Positions 47,277 to 57,006 of a stretch of DNA of 64,000 nt are shown piece by piece. Positions within the stretch are counted from its first letter, which is position 1; each line of letters begins with the position of its first letter. The translations under genes were made by a program, and so were the position numbers. The notes under the pieces are model-generated. The model saw only the letters and a list, made by a program, of their open reading frames with translations, did no database searches and was not told the origin of the DNA. The DNA is from Siphonodentalium dalli (Eukaryota; Mollusca; Scaphopoda; Gadilida; Siphonodentaliidae). The stretch spans positions 119,680,723 through 119,744,722 of the forward strand of contig CP136063.1 in NCBI GenBank assembly GCA_032622095.1, written 5' to 3'.

Positions 47277-48578
47277 TATGTTGAGATATGCTCAGATGCT
47301 AGCTGTGTGTGTAAATATGTTGTATTTTTGTAGCATGTGACCTAATGATGTAATGATTTTGAAAAATGACCTAATTCAATCACAAGATATCTTGTGATCC
47401 AAACACCCCCTTACCCAATATAATTGCTTTAATAGAATCCCTAAAACCCCAGTTGTGGCAAATTATATAATCCCCAACACTAAATATCCTTTAAAAAATA
47501 AGCCTTATTTCATAGCCTAAATTTAGTCATTCAGTAAAGACGTGACTTCAGAATTACACTTGATTACATAATTATATCATATATATTTAACTACAAATTA
47601 CATATAACACCGAAATGTCTCCCTGTTAAACTCGGCGATTTTCAGCAAGCATCCTACCCCAACGTAAGCTACTTTTATAGCTGGATTGCAGTCACTTGAC
47701 ATGCAGTGACATGAGTTCAGTATTATTCTTGATTAGATGGTTATATTAGATACATTGTTTTGCATATTATACATATTTTTATAATATACCACAAAATACC
47801 CCCCCCCCCCCAATAATGTAGATTCTCATGAAATTGAATAGTCTTTGACCCTTTGACATACAATTTGTTTGAATAGTACATTCCTCCAGCGGCTCCACGC
47901 CATGTATGACGCGAGCAGTGCCACCTAATATCTACTTTGGATTTACCTTAAACAGCTATTAAACATTCGACCCTTTTTACTTTGTAATCCCGTCAATCTC
48001 CAAATAAAACAATTCTTATGGTTTTTCATAAATGAAGTCTTCCTTTAAAGTAATCCTGACATAACTTTTGTCCAGAAGAGACACAATATGATCCATAGTA
48101 AATCCAGAATTACGAATGATACATTAAACTCCACATCTTATTTTGACACATTCTGAGTCAGCACAGACGGAAAGCACAATGAATAACCTGACTTTTGGCC
48201 TAATTATTGGTGTCACACGAATACAGTTAACAATAATCACCCATCTCTACTAAGTGTTAATAATTGTTGGAATTTGCCCATTTATCGATCGGTTTGACGA
48301 GTATCTAAATATAGCGGACTGGCTGAAGCCAACTATATGCTCAAAACGTCCAGATTTAACAAATGTGCTATCATTTTCTCCATGAACAGTTTCATTTTAT
48401 TCAAGCCTTGAAAGGCACTCTGGATTACATATAATATAACGTAGAATATACCACACTTTCAAACAGGGTGCTGATATTGACCCCGTCTTAATTGGTAATT
48501 CATCCTATGTAGTTTGTTCTGCCTGGAGCACCACTTCACATGACTAAAATAGATAATATAATAATTACTCAATAAATC
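47277..48578. other. Unassigned stretch
   Basis: No ORF of interest; a 12-C run near 47,802-47,813. Nothing resembles an endonuclease upstream of the following RT. Confidence 0.4.
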
Positions 48579-50597
48579 TTGGAGAAAGCTGACTGGTCAG
48601 CGTTCAGGGAAGATATCCGTATCCATCTGAACACTGAACTTTCACTCTCTTGCATATCAGAAATCGATGGTGCTAGTGAACATCTGATGCAGTCTATCCA
48701 GTCGGCCCTGGATAGGGCATGCCCAAAAAAGCTGACTAAATGTGGAGCACCGAGGGTGACTAAGGAAACGCTCGACCTCATCAAGCAGAAGCGCCATGTG
48801 TTTCGGATGTGGCAAAAGCACAGAACACCGACCCTGTTGACGTGGTACAACACCCTAAACCGAAAGGTGAAGGAACGGGTCAAGTCGGACCGCAAACAAG
48901 CGTGGGAAAATGTCACCTCTGAACTCAACACAAACGATCGGAACAACGGACGTGAGTTCTGGTCAAAGCTCAAAACTCTGACTGGCACCTCAAAAAATCC
49001 CAGCAATGGGAACGTTGAGAATCCGGTGTATCGTATTGACGGTACGTTAACTTCCTCCACAAAGGAAAAAGCGGACGCTTTTTCAGACGCACTCAGTCGA
49101 GCCCACCAAGTTCAAATTGGCCCTCAATTTGACGACGACTGGAAACTGGAAGTTGACAACCTAGTCAGTCTGAATGAGGACTTATTCAAACCTCAGGAAA
49201 ACGTGAGTGATGAGGTGGGGGACGACCACGATCTCACTAGAGAGATCACTTCGGAAGAAACCATCGGGATTCTCTCCAAGTGCAAGTCTAGATCGGCCGC
49301 TGGCCACGATGGAATTCCTTACAGGGTACTCAAAGAAGCACCAGCCGAACTCTTCTCTTACATTACCAAGCTGTATAACACATGCATGAAGATTGGCTAC
49401 TTTCCAGTTGCATGGAAAGAGGCAATCGGCATCATGATACCAAAAAATGGCAAAGATCTGAAATACCCTGGCAACTACAGACCAATCAGTCTTCTTAGCT
49501 GCATCGGCAAGCTATTCGAAGCAATCATTGCATCACGGTTCCGAAACCATCTGGAGAAGAATTTATTCTTCAACAAATGGCAGAGGGCATATCGAAACGG
49601 ATGCGAAGGAGTAGAACACATCTACCGCCTTGTGGAGGACATACGCAGTGGCTTCCACAAAAACTGGGTAACTGGTACAGTGCTACTTGACGTTGAAAAG
49701 GCGTTCGACAGCGTCTGGCACAACGGCCTCCGGTACAAGTTACACAAGTATGGCCTCCCGGTCAAACTTGTAAGGCTCCTCTCCTCTTTCCTCACCGACC
49801 GCTCAATAAAGGTGAGGGTGGACAGAGAATCGTCGGACTCTGTTCCACTGAACGCTGGTACACCACACGGGTCGGTTTTAAGCCCACTGCTCTATATTTT
49901 CTACGTCAATGACATTGAAATAGACCCGAGGCACCAAGTGCAACTGTCGCAGTTCGCTGATGACTTGGGTCTGTGGATCACCAATGGCAGTACAAAGTAT
50001 GTGGAGCTCAGACTGAGGCGGGCCCTCGGTGACCTGGAAAGGTGGTGCTCGAAATGGCGCATTAAGCTCAATGCAAACAAAACACAATTCGCCATATTCA
50101 CGAAACGAAAACGCAATTCGGTGGTCAAACTGAATGTCAGTGGCATTGACTTAGTTGCCGCAAAAGAGGTGACCTTCCTAGGCGTCACCTTGGACTCCAG
50201 ACTCACCATGCTAACCCATGTTAAGCAGACAGCCACGAGGACCATGCAACGAGTTAATCTTCTCAGACGGCTGAGGGGAACTTCCTGGGGAGCTAGCATG
50301 GCCACTCTGCTTAGAGTCTTCAAAACGTTTGTAAGACCTATCATGGAATACGCATCGGTGGTCACCAACCTGGCATCATATCGAGCGATCCAAATGCTCC
50401 AGGTGGTCCAAAACAAAGCCCTGAGAATGGCACTGCAAGCACCGTATCACACCCGTATTGTAGATCTGCATACCATCGCTGACGTGGAACCCATCAGAGA
50501 GCGCCTGCGCGATCTGGCGGAAAGTACACTGGCGAGAATGGACGGCAGTGACATCATGAGGGAATGTTTACAGCGCAAACAACTTCTCTGTGGCTGA
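48579..50597 (+). CDS. Jockey-superfamily LINE reverse transcriptase, 672 codons, endonuclease missing
   Basis: The retained frame starts in the linker after the endonuclease (EKADWSAFREDIRIHL); the TTG at the left end is simply where the frame opens, so the copy is 5' truncated. RT blocks in order: KSRSAAGHDGIPYRVLKE (~235-252), NYRPISLLSCIGKLFEAII, LLDVEKAFDSVWHNGLRYKL (~368-387, catalytic Asp), LNAGTPHGSVLSPLLYIFYV (~424-443), QFADDLGLW (~457-465, catalytic DD), LNANKTQFAIFTKR, EVTFLGVTLDSRLT, and a thumb with QVVQNKALRMALQAPYHTRI. The C-terminus is short, without a CCHC knuckle. Codons are noticeably more GC-rich than the neighbouring LINE ORFs. No stops or frameshifts, so the insertion is young. 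The TGA at 50,595-50,597 runs straight into the hairpin array. Confidence 0.9.
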   Translation: MEKADWSAFREDIRIHLNTELSLSCISEIDGASEHLMQSIQSALDRACPKKLTKCGAPRVTKETLDLIKQKRHVFRMWQKHRTPTLLTWYNTLNRKVKERVKSDRKQAWENVTSELNTNDRNNGREFWSKLKTLTGTSKNPSNGNVENPVYRIDGTLTSSTKEKADAFSDALSRAHQVQIGPQFDDDWKLEVDNLVSLNEDLFKPQENVSDEVGDDHDLTREITSEETIGILSKCKSRSAAGHDGIPYRVLKEAPAELFSYITKLYNTCMKIGYFPVAWKEAIGIMIPKNGKDLKYPGNYRPISLLSCIGKLFEAIIASRFRNHLEKNLFFNKWQRAYRNGCEGVEHIYRLVEDIRSGFHKNWVTGTVLLDVEKAFDSVWHNGLRYKLHKYGLPVKLVRLLSSFLTDRSIKVRVDRESSDSVPLNAGTPHGSVLSPLLYIFYVNDIEIDPRHQVQLSQFADDLGLWITNGSTKYVELRLRRALGDLERWCSKWRIKLNANKTQFAIFTKRKRNSVVKLNVSGIDLVAAKEVTFLGVTLDSRLTMLTHVKQTATRTMQRVNLLRRLRGTSWGASMATLLRVFKTFVRPIMEYASVVTNLASYRAIQMLQVVQNKALRMALQAPYHTRIVDLHTIADVEPIRERLRDLAESTLARMDGSDIMRECLQRKQLLCG

Positions 50598-50892
50598 AAA
50601 GACCCGCAGTTCAATAGGCTTATTGGACCGTCCCGGGTTTTAGGATACGCAGTCAAGCAGGCCATGCTAGACCGTCCCGTATCCCACTTCCGAAAAGACC
50701 CGCAGTCCAATAAGGTGTATTGGACCGTCCCGGGCGGTAACAGAAGAGAGCACGCAGTCCAGTGGAATCACTGGACCGTCCCGTACTCTCTTAGCAGCCC
50801 GCAATCCAATGCCTCCATTGGAAGGTCCCGGGCATGGACAACCAACTGAAAATGCGCAATCCAGCATCATCGCTGGATCGTCCCGCATTTTG
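50597..50892 (+). other. Array of six covarying two-stem hairpins in the LINE 3' UTR
   Basis: Inner-stem spans with outer-stem spans in brackets: 609-616/621-628 [602-606/634-638]; 652-659/665-672 with one A.A [643-649/678-684]; 705-712/718-725 [699-702/731-734]; 757-764/769-776 [744-754/782-792, one mismatch]; 805-811/816-822 [797-801/829-833]; 859-865/872-878 [849-856/884-891], all plus 50,000. Between the stems the 5' side is always CA and the 3' side CGTCC (GGTCC in unit 5). The inner stem changes (CCAATA, CAAGCA, CCAGTG, CCAATG, CCAGC) with complementary changes opposite. The outer stem also changes (ACCCG, GGATACG, GAGAGCACG, GCCCG, AAAATGCG) and stays paired. Terminal loops of 4-6 nt vary freely. 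Units are 44-55 nt apart. Confidence 0.85.
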
Positions 50893-51190
50893 CAAGATGC
50901 CGAGACCAGGCAAAGAAAAAGAAAAAGAACAAGATCAAGGCAAAAGTACAAGGCAAAGCCCAAGCAAAGATGGAAGATTCAAGACAAGACAAGATTCAAG
51001 ACACCTGCGACGCTGACCGATCCCGACCTCAAGACTTCTCCACCCGATCCGCGGCCTGACTGTCAAGAGAAAAGACCAAGAAAATTCAAGACAGGGCGTA
51101 AGGGCGACCTCCGGGTGAGCTCACACCGTCCTCGTGCCGCCCTTCGGGCGGGCACGCAAATCCTGTTCCTGCTACTCAATAAATATATGT
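50893..51190 (+). other. Distal 3' UTR of the LINE with GC-rich stem-loop and AATAAA
   Basis: A purine-rich GAAAAAGAAAAAGAAC tract, then a GC-rich end: GTGAGCTCAC palindrome at 51,115-51,124, a stem-loop GTGCCGCCCTTCGGGCGGGC plus AC at 51,134-51,155, and CTCAATAAATATATG at 51,175-51,189, the probable 3' end and poly(A) signal. LINE RTs often recognise such a terminal stem-loop. The long frame that spans this area is not a gene. Confidence 0.5.
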
Positions 51191-51677
51191 ATGTGCTGAC
51201 TCGTGTAGGTATTGTGGTCAGGATATATCATGGTATAAATAATTATGTTTTCATAACAGGTAATCAGAATCTTTTTCACTACACTTTAATGTCTTCGTGT
51301 ATATGTATGTTGCCTCAGACACCCCCCCCCCCCCCCTTTATTATTATTATTATTATTTTTTTTTTTTTTTTTTTATTTTTTTTTTTTTTTTTCCCGGGGT
51401 TCTGGCAAGCCAATTGCCCTAACCTATATTATATATTGCCACCACTGGGCGGTCAGTGTTGTCCATACAAGCTGACAACAACCTTCAACCGGTATGTATT
51501 TGTCTTTGTTTTTGCTATTTCTGTACTCTACCTTTGTTATGCATGTGTCTCTTTTCTTAGTGCGAATGATTGTGACATCAAAATGTACCATAATGTTATA
51601 TGCATATATGTACCGTATACATTACCAAATAGTACACATTTCTGGTTCGGCAGCTAGGGCGTCCGCATATAATATCA
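51191..51677. repeat. Spacer with C-, ATT- and T-runs
   Basis: A C run (51,320-51,336), ATT repeats and a ~45-nt T-rich run (51,337-51,391). 51,440-51,480 may be the 5' UTR of the following ORF2. Confidence 0.7.
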
Positions 51678-52802
51678 ATGAGTACTATTAAAATTTTGTC
51701 TCTGAACTGCCGTGGACTTAACCAAGCCGAGAAACGCCGAGACGTCTTTCACCACATTCGTAACATGGAGGGCTCGATATATTGCTTGCAAGACACACAT
51801 TTCACTAAACACATGGAAAGATGTATTGAAACAGAATGGGGATGCAAAGCGATAATGTCATCTTATACTTCCCAGGCTAGAGGTGTAGCTATTCTATTTA
51901 GAAATAACTTTGAATATAGTATCCACGAAACACATAAAGATTCTGGTGGAAATTTTATTATACTCGACATAACCATAGAAAATATACGTTTAAGTTTGGT
52001 GAACTTGTATGGGCCAAATGAAGATAATCCAGCATTTTACTCTAACCTAAAAAAATTAATTACCCAGATTGGGAACACGCAAATAATCATGTGTGGAGAC
52101 TGGAATCTGGTACAGAAACAAGACTTAGACACTTATAACTACAAACATTTAAACAACCCCCACGCCCAAAATGAAGTTGCGGACCTCTCCGGCAGCCTCG
52201 AACTAGTTGACGTGTGGAGATTATTTAACAAACAAGAAAGACGATATACGTGGAGAAGAAAATCCCCAGTTAAAATGGCGAGGCTAGATTATTTTTTAAT
52301 TTCGGAGGACCTCCTTAATCTAGTGGGAAAAGGACCGACAATTTTACCCGGATACAAAACAGATCATTCTATTATTTCACTCCCATTAAACGTCAGTGAC
52401 ATCAAGACTGGTCCAGGTTTTTGGAAATTTAATAATTCTCTGTTATACTGTAGAGAATATGTCGATTTAGTAAAAGGAATCATAGCTGAAAACAAAATAA
52501 GATATTCTTACTCCTCAAAAGAGGAAAAAAGCATTATAAATTGCTCCATTGGAAAACGACTATTTCTCGACGCAGTGTTGCTTGATATCAGAGGCGCTAC
52601 TATACGATTTTCTGCAAATCGAAAACGTGAGCGAATAAAAATTGAGAAAAATCTAACATTAAAAAAGGCAAAAATTATTTCTGATCTTGAGCATCCATCA
52701 TATAGCTCTGAAGAAAAGCCAAAAATAATGGAAGACTTAGAAAAACTAGAAGTCGAAACGGAAGCAATGCGAAGAGAAAACTATCCGCGGAACCATGGTT
52801 AG
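51678..52802 (+). pseudogene. L1/Tx1-like ORF2: AP-like endonuclease portion, frame broken at its end
   Basis: Starts ATG AGT ACT; the endonuclease blocks are all present: LSLNCRGLNQAEKR (~8-21), CLQDTHF (catalytic region, ~36-42), GVAILF, LVNLYGPNEDN (~106-116), MCGDWNLV (Asp/Asn pair, ~138-145), RLDYFLIS (~202-209) and TDHS (~229-232; SDH in most relatives). Order and spacing are those of L1-superfamily endonucleases, which nick target DNA for target-primed reverse transcription. The frame ends at 52,802 after MRREN, where a shift leads to GTMVRSRAKWIEEGEKP (a conserved Tx1/L1 linker) in another frame. Confidence 0.85.
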
Positions 52803-54074
52803 ATCGCGTGCAAAATGGATAGAGGAAGGCGAAAAACCAAACAAAATATTTTCTAAATTTAGAAAAACGTAATTACATTTCCAAAGCCCTGACCAGCCTG
52901 ACAGTGGCGAATGATAGTACAATCACAAAACAAACCGATATCATGAAAGAAGTCCGAAATTTTTATCTTAATTTATACTCATATAGGTCAATGGACGATC
53001 GCGATTTAAAATCCCTTCTTAACGATGGAACCGTTCCTAAACTAAGCACCATGCAGGCCTCGAGCATTGAAGGACCTTTAACCTTGCAAGAATTAACAGA
53101 TGCGCTTAAGACCACTAAAAATAATAAAAGCCCAGGGCCATCCGGATACACTTATGAATTTTATAAAAAAAATTTGGTCTGACCTTGGCCCCTTCTTAAC
53201 AGAGTCGCTCAATGAATCGTTTTCAACGGGGGAGCTATCAATCACACAAAAACAAGGCATTATAACGTTGATACCCAAAAAGGATAAAAATAGGCAGATG
53301 ATAAAAAACTGGCGTCCCATCACCCTCTTGAATACATCCTACAAACTAGCCTCGTCATGCATAGCTGACAGAATAAAACGTGTGCTCCCATCTATAATCA
53401 ACTCCGATCAAACTGGGTTTCTAGCTGGTAGATATATAGGTGACAACACCCGACTTATATATGACATAATTCACAGGACAAAGCAAGAAAATAAATCTGG
53501 CCTACTACTCCTTATCGATTTTGAAAAAGCATTTGACACTGTTTCCTGGTCATTTATAAGAAAATGTCTTGACCTTTTTAATTTTGGAGATGCAGTAAAA
53601 AAAATGGATATCAATTTTGTACGAGAATGCCAGTTCATCTATTCTGATTAATGGTCATATTTCTCAGAGCTTCGTGTTAGGGAGAGGCTGCCGCCAGGGT
53701 GACCCAATATCCCCGTATATCTTTCTCCTCTGTGCCGAAGTTTTAGGGCTAATGATACGACAAAACAATACAATTAAAGGGATTTTACTCGGCGGTTCAG
53801 AGTACAAAATAACACAATATGCGGACGACACGACGCTCATACTTGATGGTTCTGAAAATAGTCTACGCGAATCGTACTTAACACTGGACGAATTTGCTCG
53901 GGTATCGGGTTTACGCATAAATCCTGAAAAATGTCAAGCAGCGTGGATAGGGATTGAGTCACAAAATAAAATACGACAAGTGTTTTCAGAATTAAACCTG
54001 TCTACCGTAAACACCTTTAATTTTCTAGGCATTCATTTCGACACTAATTTAACAAACATGAATATAAACTGGGT
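52803..54074 (+). pseudogene. L1/Tx1-like ORF2: reverse transcriptase portion, multiple frameshifts, 3' end lost
   Basis: Continues from 51678. RT pieces in order: NNKSPGPSGYTYEFYKK (to 53,165), frameshift at an A8 run; GIITLIPKKDKNRQMIKNWR and PITLLNTSYKLAS (to 53,595) with LLLLIDFEKAFDTVSW (first catalytic Asp); frameshift at a second A8 run near 53,600; GRGCRQGDPISPYIFLLCAE, ITQYADDTTLILDG (catalytic DD, 53,815-53,856), INPEKCQAAWIG and FNFLGIHFD. At about 54,074 the coding sequence runs directly into satellite DNA, so the thumb and C-terminus are missing and the last codons are chimeric. Two further shifts lie near 52,790 and 52,855. Confidence 0.85.
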
Positions 54075-54660
54075 CCGTGAAGTTAGCACAACATTCAACA
54101 TTCAACATTCGTTCAACATTCGCGTGAAGTTGGCACAACATTCAAAATTCAACATTCGTTCAACATTCGAATTTTCTTGTAAATAAGTCTTTTTTAACGT
54201 GAATGGATTAAGTGGGTCGTATATATAGCACTCCTATCAAAATTAGAGTATTCGATACTTCGATGCTCATTTTTGAGCAATTTTAACATTCGATTTTTCT
54301 TGTACGTAAATTGTTTTAACGTGAATGGATTTAGTGGGTCGTATATACAGCACTCCTATCAAAATGAGTATTGGATACTTCGACGCTCATTTTTGAGCAA
54401 TTTCAATTCCGGGGGAGAGAGGGGGCACATCATATACTCATGATCGGTTCGGGCCCATTTATGCAGGGATTGTTCCCTGATGGTACTTTAATTGTCCATA
54501 GGGCCCACGCCTAGCATGTGTGGTTTTCGCAGGCGAATGTTAAACAGAAAGAACATTCAACATTCGTTCAACATTCGCGTGAAGTTGGCACAACATTCAA
54601 CATTCGTTAAACATTCGATTTTTCTTGTTCATAAGTTTTTTTACCCCTTCCGCCTACAAC
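54071..54660 (-). repeat. Inverted single copy of the ~480-bp satellite
   Basis: In reverse complement it aligns with the satellite at 59,041-62,909 (GTGGGTCGTATATACAGCAC, GCTCATTTTTGAGCAATTT, GGGCCCACGCCTAGCATG, GAACATTCAACATTCGTTC), with about 10 percent differences and partial units at both ends. Its left boundary GGGTCCGTGAAGTTAGCAC also occurs, inverted, at the right boundary of the large array. Confidence 0.9.
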
Positions 54661-55725
54661 CCATTTGTGAAATTTTGAATGTGGTCATGCATGTTACAGT
54701 ACAAGAAACTATGAAAATGATGATGGATATGATCTAGACATTGATTATTTTTTCCCTCTCCGTATGTCTGCGAGAAGTTCACGTTCTTGATGTTCTCGTT
54801 GCTGTAATACTTTTTGGAGCTCTGCACGTTCAGCTTAATTGCACTTCTGCTATCAGATTCTGACTGTTTCTTATGAGCTCCGCAACAAATCAGTCAACAA
54901 CAAATCAGTTGACTATTTACCAGTTGTATATTTACACAAACATGTTTTCACAACAATTCAAACTCAGTGGATTCATGCTGATACCAATCACTGACCATTC
55001 ATCACCGCGTGTCTGTTTATACAACGATATGAAGGGATCACACGCGCGTGTTTATACAAACAGTTGATTACCGATAAGGCATGCACACGATAACTGTTTT
55101 CTAAAGCCAGAACATCACCGAAATGCTTAGAGTTATACCGTGTGATAAGAAATCATAATTATATATATGTCCAATTTGAATTCATAAATATAATTTAGAA
55201 CTGGAAAGTAAAAATTCAAGCTTGAGTTTACGGGGTCCGTTAGGCCCGTTCCAAACGTCGGATTTTTGTCGACTCGAATCTAATTGTATTAAATCCGTCG
55301 GTGATGCGACTGCGGTCAATTTTGTTTCAGACGGACGCATCTTCGTCGCGTCGAATATAATGCATCGGTCGATTTATTTAAAGGTGCACTACCGGTTACC
55401 GTCACAAAATGGTCATCCGTAGATATAGAGGCCTATATACCGGTATATTATACATATATGATCATATATACCAAGATGCAGTACAAATTATGTCTATGCA
55501 TATGCGCGATGGTAGCGCGAATATATGTGCACGTGTATATGAGGATGTATATAGTACATATATAGTTATTATTATCTTCTTCTTCTCTCCTATATATTTT
55601 GATACAATCTGTATTCGAGAGATAACCCACATCATCCGGACCTCAATGATATGATCGTGAATGAGTATTGATATACCCCACTAAACTTTGACAAACACCA
55701 GTAATGGTGTGTAGATAATTTACAT
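54661..55725. other. Unassigned stretch
   Basis: No gene. AT-rich with TATA runs (55,440-55,560) and a short (TTC)n at about 55,576-55,586. Confidence 0.4.
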
Positions 55726-55726
55726 A

Positions 55727-55808
55727 TCTCTCCTATATATTTTGATACAATCTATCTAATTTACATATCTCTCATATATTTTGATACAATCTATCTGTTT
55801 GTCTGTCT
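55727..55808 (+). repeat. Duplicated Helitron 5' end (41-bp direct repeat)
   Basis: CTCTCCTATATATTTTGATA and the following CAATCTATCTAATTTACATAT recur at once as CTCTCATATATTTTGATACA. The second copy leads into the GTCTGTCTGT microsatellite of Helitron 1. Confidence 0.7.
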
Positions 55809-56291
55809 GTCATTTATACAAATCTACGATTCTCCACCGATCGAGACCAAACTTCCTATTTAGGGGTAAAATCCCACGGACACGGTCGTTGTCGTATTGG
55901 CGACCCCGTGCGACGCCCGTGCAGCGCATGCGCAGACGAGATCTCGGAAACGGGTGGAGCTATCGACTTGAAATTTGCTATGTGAATGTATCTTGCCCCG
56001 GATACGAATTTTATCGGGTCGCCGAGCCCGTGCGACGCCAGCTTCGCGCATTCGCAGACGAGATCTCGGAAACGGGTGGAGCTATCGACTTGAAATTTGG
56101 TATGTGAATGTATCTTGCCCCGGATACGAATTTTATCGGGTCGCCGAGCCCGTGCGACGCCAGCTTCGCGCATGCGCAGACCATATCTCGGAAACGGGTG
56201 GAGCTATCGACTTGAAATTTGGTTTTCGAATAGCTATCGACTTGAAATTTGGTTTTAGAATAGCCCGGACAACGTCGGGCTCATCGGCTAG
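55768..56291 (+). mobile_element. Helitron 1 of a head-to-tail series, 524 bp
   Basis: Left end A|TCTCTCATATATTTTG, a GTCT microsatellite, then two to three 122-bp tandem units (GAGATCTCGGAAACGGGTGG start at 55,938, 56,060, ~56,182), then hairpin AGCCCGGACAACGTCGGGCT (56,262-56,281), CATCGG and CTAG at 56,288-56,291. No protein coded. Confidence 0.85.
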
Positions 56292-57006
56292 TCTCATATA
56301 TATTTTTGAAGACCTCTGTTTGCATGTCTGTATGTATGTTTGTCTGTCATTAATACAAATCTACGATTCTCGACCGATCGGGACGAAACTTGGTACGTGT
56401 GTGTAGTTTGACCAGGCGGTCGACGTTGTCGTATTGGCGAGCCCGTGCGGCGCCCGCTTCGCGCATCCGCAGACGAGATCTCGGAAACGGTGGAGCTATC
56501 GACTTGAAAATTGCTATGTGAATGTATCTTGCCCCGGATACGAATTTTATCGGGTCGCGGAGACCGTGCGACGCCAGCTTCGCGCATGCGCAGACGAGAT
56601 CTCGGAAACGGGTGGAGCTATCGACCTGAAATTTGCTATGTGAATGTATCTTGCCCCGGATACGAATTTTATCGGGTCGCCGAGCCCGTGCGACGCCAGC
56701 TTCGCGCATGCGCAGACGAGATCTCGGAAACGTGTGGAGCTATCGACTTGAAATTTGGTATGTGAATGTATCTTGCCCCGGATACGAATTTTATCGGGTC
56801 GCCGAGCCCGTGCGACGCCAGCTTCGCGCATGCGCAGATCAGATCTCCTAAACGGGTAGAGCTATCGACTTGAAATTTCGGGTTGGGTAGAGCTATCGAC
56901 TTGAAATTTGGTTTTTGAATAGCCCGGACAACGTCGGGCTGGGTAGAGCTATCGACTTGAAATTTGGTTTTTGAATAGCCCGGACAACGTCGGGCTCATC
57001 GGCTAG
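56292..57006 (+). mobile_element. Helitron 2, 715 bp, abutting Helitron 1
   Basis: TCTCATATATATTTTTGAAG starts at the base after Helitron 1's CTAG. The same 122-bp units follow (about 56,470-56,860). Near the 3' end a 61-bp segment containing hairpin AGCCCGGACAACGTCGGGCT is duplicated (hairpins at about 56,921-56,940 and 56,977-56,996); only the second is followed by CATCGGCTAG (57,003-57,006). Confidence 0.85.

Noticed and set aside
50809-51657. A 282-codon frame
   Set aside because: Crosses the last hairpins, the LINE 3' end, a C run and a T run; the composition is pure low complexity at its centre.
46359-54074. One continuous L1/Tx1 element
   Set aside because: ORF1 and ORF2 may belong together, but a complete unrelated RT with its own 3' UTR lies between, and there is no sequence evidence in this window that fixes their common origin.
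55856-56831. Many 60-140-codon frames around 56 kb
   Set aside because: They track the 122-bp Helitron repeats in several phases and on both strands.
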